Positions 4,664-5,675 of a DNA stretch of 5,675 nucleotides are shown here, in pieces. The stretch is taken from positions 1 through 5,675 of the forward strand of contig CAUGFC010000108.1 of the NCBI GenBank assembly GCA_959598545.1, given 5' to 3'. How positions within the stretch are numbered: position 1 is the first letter of the stretch; every line of letters begins with the position of its first letter. The position numbers and the translations under genes were made by a program. Source of the stretch: an uncultured Olsenella sp. (lineage in GTDB: Bacteria; Actinomycetota; Coriobacteriia; Coriobacteriales; Atopobiaceae). The notes under the pieces are model-generated. The model did not search any database and was not told the DNA's origin. It saw nothing but the letters and a program-made list of their open reading frames with translations.

Positions 4664-4809
4664 GGGTCCTCCTTGCTCGGGGTCTCTCGGTAGAGTCATT
4701 TTCACCGGGCGGACGACGCCGCACAAGAAACAGCCCGTTGCGCAGCTGCTCGCTGGGACCCTGTCCCCCGCCCACCCGATTCAAAGTAGTGAGCTGAACG
4801 CCGTCTCAC
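4664..4809 (-). other. Upstream region of the regulator gene, with a GGGAC-CCT-GTCCC inverted repeat
   Basis: No gene is seen here. The region must hold the regulator's promoter unless transcription comes from the EamA gene, but I find no clear -35/-10 pair. GGGAC (4755-4759) and GTCCC (4763-4767) are perfect 5-bp arms around three bases, about 100 bases upstream of the start, and could be an operator. A minus-strand frame that runs through from the regulator (to 4784) lacks protein character and is treated as a shadow. Confidence 0.35.
4667..4673 (-). promoter_or_regulatory. Ribosome binding site of the XRE-zinc ribbon-TipAS gene
   Basis: On the minus strand AAGGAGG lies a few bases before ATG 4661-4663. 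It fixes the start and excludes the 21-residue longer reading, whose extra codons run through this site. Confidence 0.7.
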
Positions 4810-5023
4810 ACGGTTTGGGTTCGCGATTTTGCCTTTTCGCACGTATCCATTTTCAAACACGCAGGTAGCAGCCTCGCGCTTTCACGTTACCGCCTCGACG
4901 TGAACCCAAACCGTATTTGCGGTTTGGGTTCACGTCGACAGGACAAGCGAAGGACACGCCTCGCTGAGCTGGCATTTTGTAAACGTCTACTGGCAAAACC
5001 GCTCAACCACGAACCCAAACCGT
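4810..5023. repeat. 214-bp two-fold symmetric foldback element with four CGGTTTGGGTTC copies
   Basis: CGGTTTGGGTTC occurs four times: plus strand at 4811-4822 and 4920-4931, minus strand at 4902-4913 and 5011-5022. The set is exactly symmetric about 4916.5: the outer copies are each 91 bases from the nearest inner copy. The ends share 14 bases, ACGGTTTGGGTTCG, as terminal inverted repeats. Laying the two 79-base inner spacers against each other without gaps gives about 43 identities by hand (36 of 72 when the shared hairpin arm is left out), about twice chance, so the whole unit looks like an aged palindrome. AC stands just outside both ends (4808-4809, 5024-5025), possibly a 2-bp target duplication, too short to prove. 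It lies between the stop of the EamA gene and the start of the regulator. A MITE-type non-autonomous element is my first reading; a looped operator is the second. Confidence 0.65.
4895..4938. repeat. Central hairpin with 19-bp perfect arms and 6-base loop
   Basis: TCGACGTGAACCCAAACCG (4895-4913) is the exact reverse complement of 4920-4938, around the loop TATTTG. It forms the core of the larger symmetric element. An RNA copy would fold very stably on either strand, but neither side has a T-run (CAGGAC follows on the plus strand, GGCGGTAACG on the minus), so it is not a standard intrinsic terminator. It could still stop or stabilise the EamA transcript. Confidence 0.85.
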
Positions 5024-5039
5024 ACGAGGGGCACGGCCA

Positions 5040-5675
5040 TCAATCACCCCGCGGCGCCACGAGCCATGTGCCAACTACCATAAGGACGAGCGCCACGACG
5101 AACGTCGGCGCAAGCGGCGTGCGGAACAGCACGAACGCCAGCGCGCTGCCGATGAAGGGGTTCACCGCGTAGAAGGCGCTCGTTCGCGCCGCCCCCAGGT
5201 CGCGCTGGGCGCGCACGTAGCAAGCGATCGACAGCCCGTACGAGACGAACCCTAGCAGGAGCGCGAGCCCCGCGTCAACGAGCGTCGGCAGGGCGTCGCC
5301 CGCGCAGAGCGCCACGACGAGCGCACCCGCACCCGATCCCCACCCCTTGATGACGACAACCTGAACCGGGTCGCAGTCCGACAGCCTGTTCGTGCAGTTG
5401 TTCTCGACGCCCCAGCACAGACACGCCGCAAGCGTGAGAAGCGAACCGGCAGAGAACCCACGCGCACCCGCATCCCAGGACAGGAGAACGCACGCCAGGG
5501 AGATCACGCCTATGCCCGCCGCCGTGCGCAGGCCCACCCGCTCCCCGAACGCGAGGCGGGCGATAAGAGCGGTCGCCACAATCTCGAAGTTGTTCAACAG
5601 GGACACGCTCTCGGCCGACGTGAGGGAGAGCCCGGCCATGAGCAGCAGCGGCGCCGCCACGTCGAGCGCAACCAT
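5040..5675 (-). CDS. EamA-family (drug/metabolite transporter superfamily) permease, N-terminus missing
   Basis: The frame is open to the right edge and ends at TGA 5040-5042. The 211 visible residues are the last two-thirds or so of a protein that is normally 280-300 residues long with ten membrane helices; the Met at the edge is probably internal. Hydrophobic segments appear near visible residues 3-18, 27-44, 51-67, 76-91, 107-125, 132-153, 166-185 and 190-207. The first EamA repeat ends with SLLNNFEIVATALIARLAFG, ERVGLRTAAGIGVISLACVL. The second begins at SLLTLAACLCWGVENNCTNR and closes with the family signature RAQRDLGAARTSAFYAVNPF followed by IGSALAFVLF. The superfamily exports amino acids, metabolites or drugs across the cytoplasmic membrane; the substrate cannot be read from sequence. 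It is transcribed toward the XRE-TipAS regulator, 376 bases away. Control by that regulator is conceivable, but the gene's own promoter is outside the window. Confidence 0.9.
   Translation of the reverse strand: MVALDVAAPLLLMAGLSLTSAESVSLLNNFEIVATALIARLAFGERVGLRTAAGIGVISLACVLLSWDAGARGFSAGSLLTLAACLCWGVENNCTNRLSDCDPVQVVVIKGWGSGAGALVVALCAGDALPTLVDAGLALLLGFVSYGLSIACYVRAQRDLGAARTSAFYAVNPFIGSALAFVLFRTPLAPTFVVALVLMVVGTWLVAPRGD

Noticed and set aside
3771..4784. A 337-residue minus-strand frame overlapping the regulator
   Set aside because: It is the shifted frame of the XRE-zinc ribbon-TipAS gene, rich in Arg/Gly/His, with no motif.
4895..4938. Classical Rho-independent terminator
   Set aside because: The stem is strong but no T-run follows on either strand, and the same motif recurs symmetrically outside the stem.
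4810..5023. The four repeated 12-mers as a CRISPR array
   Set aside because: Copies alternate in direction and are spaced 79, 6 and 79 bases apart; CRISPR repeats are longer, same-strand and evenly spaced, and no cas gene is present.
4900..5172. A 90-residue plus-strand frame through the hairpin and the end of the EamA gene
   Set aside because: It starts inside the repeat, lacks a ribosome site and is antisense to the conserved end of the transporter.

Overview
This window is about 5.7 kb of GC-rich bacterial DNA. Hand-counted lines reach 73-85% GC in the ordinary genes, against about 50% in a central stretch. The gene set (small ECF-like sigma factor with a membrane partner, AlkD-type glycosylase, small lipoprotein, YjbR/MmcQ protein, RelB-MazF module, XRE regulator with a zinc ribbon, EamA transporter) and the codon bias fit a GC-rich gut or oral actinobacterium. 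My best guess is class Coriobacteriia (Olsenella/Collinsella/Eggerthella range). That placement is inference; there is no rRNA or marker gene to fix it.

Left part (1-2521). A leftward operon holds a 167-residue sigma factor (613-1116) followed after one base by a multi-pass membrane protein that runs off the left edge (1-611). Divergent from it is an AlkD-like DNA alkylation repair protein (1257-1961) with all four expected active-site residues, followed by a secreted lipoprotein of unrecognised family (2021-2521).

Middle part (2524-3835). A leftward group holds a RelB/DinJ-like antitoxin (3250-3495), an overlapping MazF/PemK-like toxin (2940-3260) and, 33 bases on, a YjbR/MmcQ-family gene that looks broken by one missing base (2524-2906). 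GC content falls to about 50% across the toxin and the upstream spacer, which suggests acquired DNA. The spacer (3496-3835) carries tandem -10-like boxes for the antitoxin, a possible decayed reading frame, two inverted repeats sharing CCTAGC, and a hairpin.

Right part (3836-5675). A leftward gene encodes a 275-residue regulator with three fused parts: an XRE helix-turn-helix, a four-cysteine zinc ribbon and a TipAS-type ligand-binding domain. Textbook TipAS proteins carry a MerR-type DNA-binding domain instead. Upstream of it lies a 375-base spacer containing the most unusual non-coding structure here: four copies of CGGTTTGGGTTC arranged with exact two-fold symmetry (4811, 4902, 4920, 5011), the inner two forming a 19-bp perfect hairpin. 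The whole 214 bp (4810-5023) is an imperfect palindrome, like a MITE/foldback element or a looped operator. The window ends in a partial EamA-family exporter (5040-5675) transcribed toward the regulator. A drug-sensing regulator beside an exporter would make functional sense, but that link is inference.
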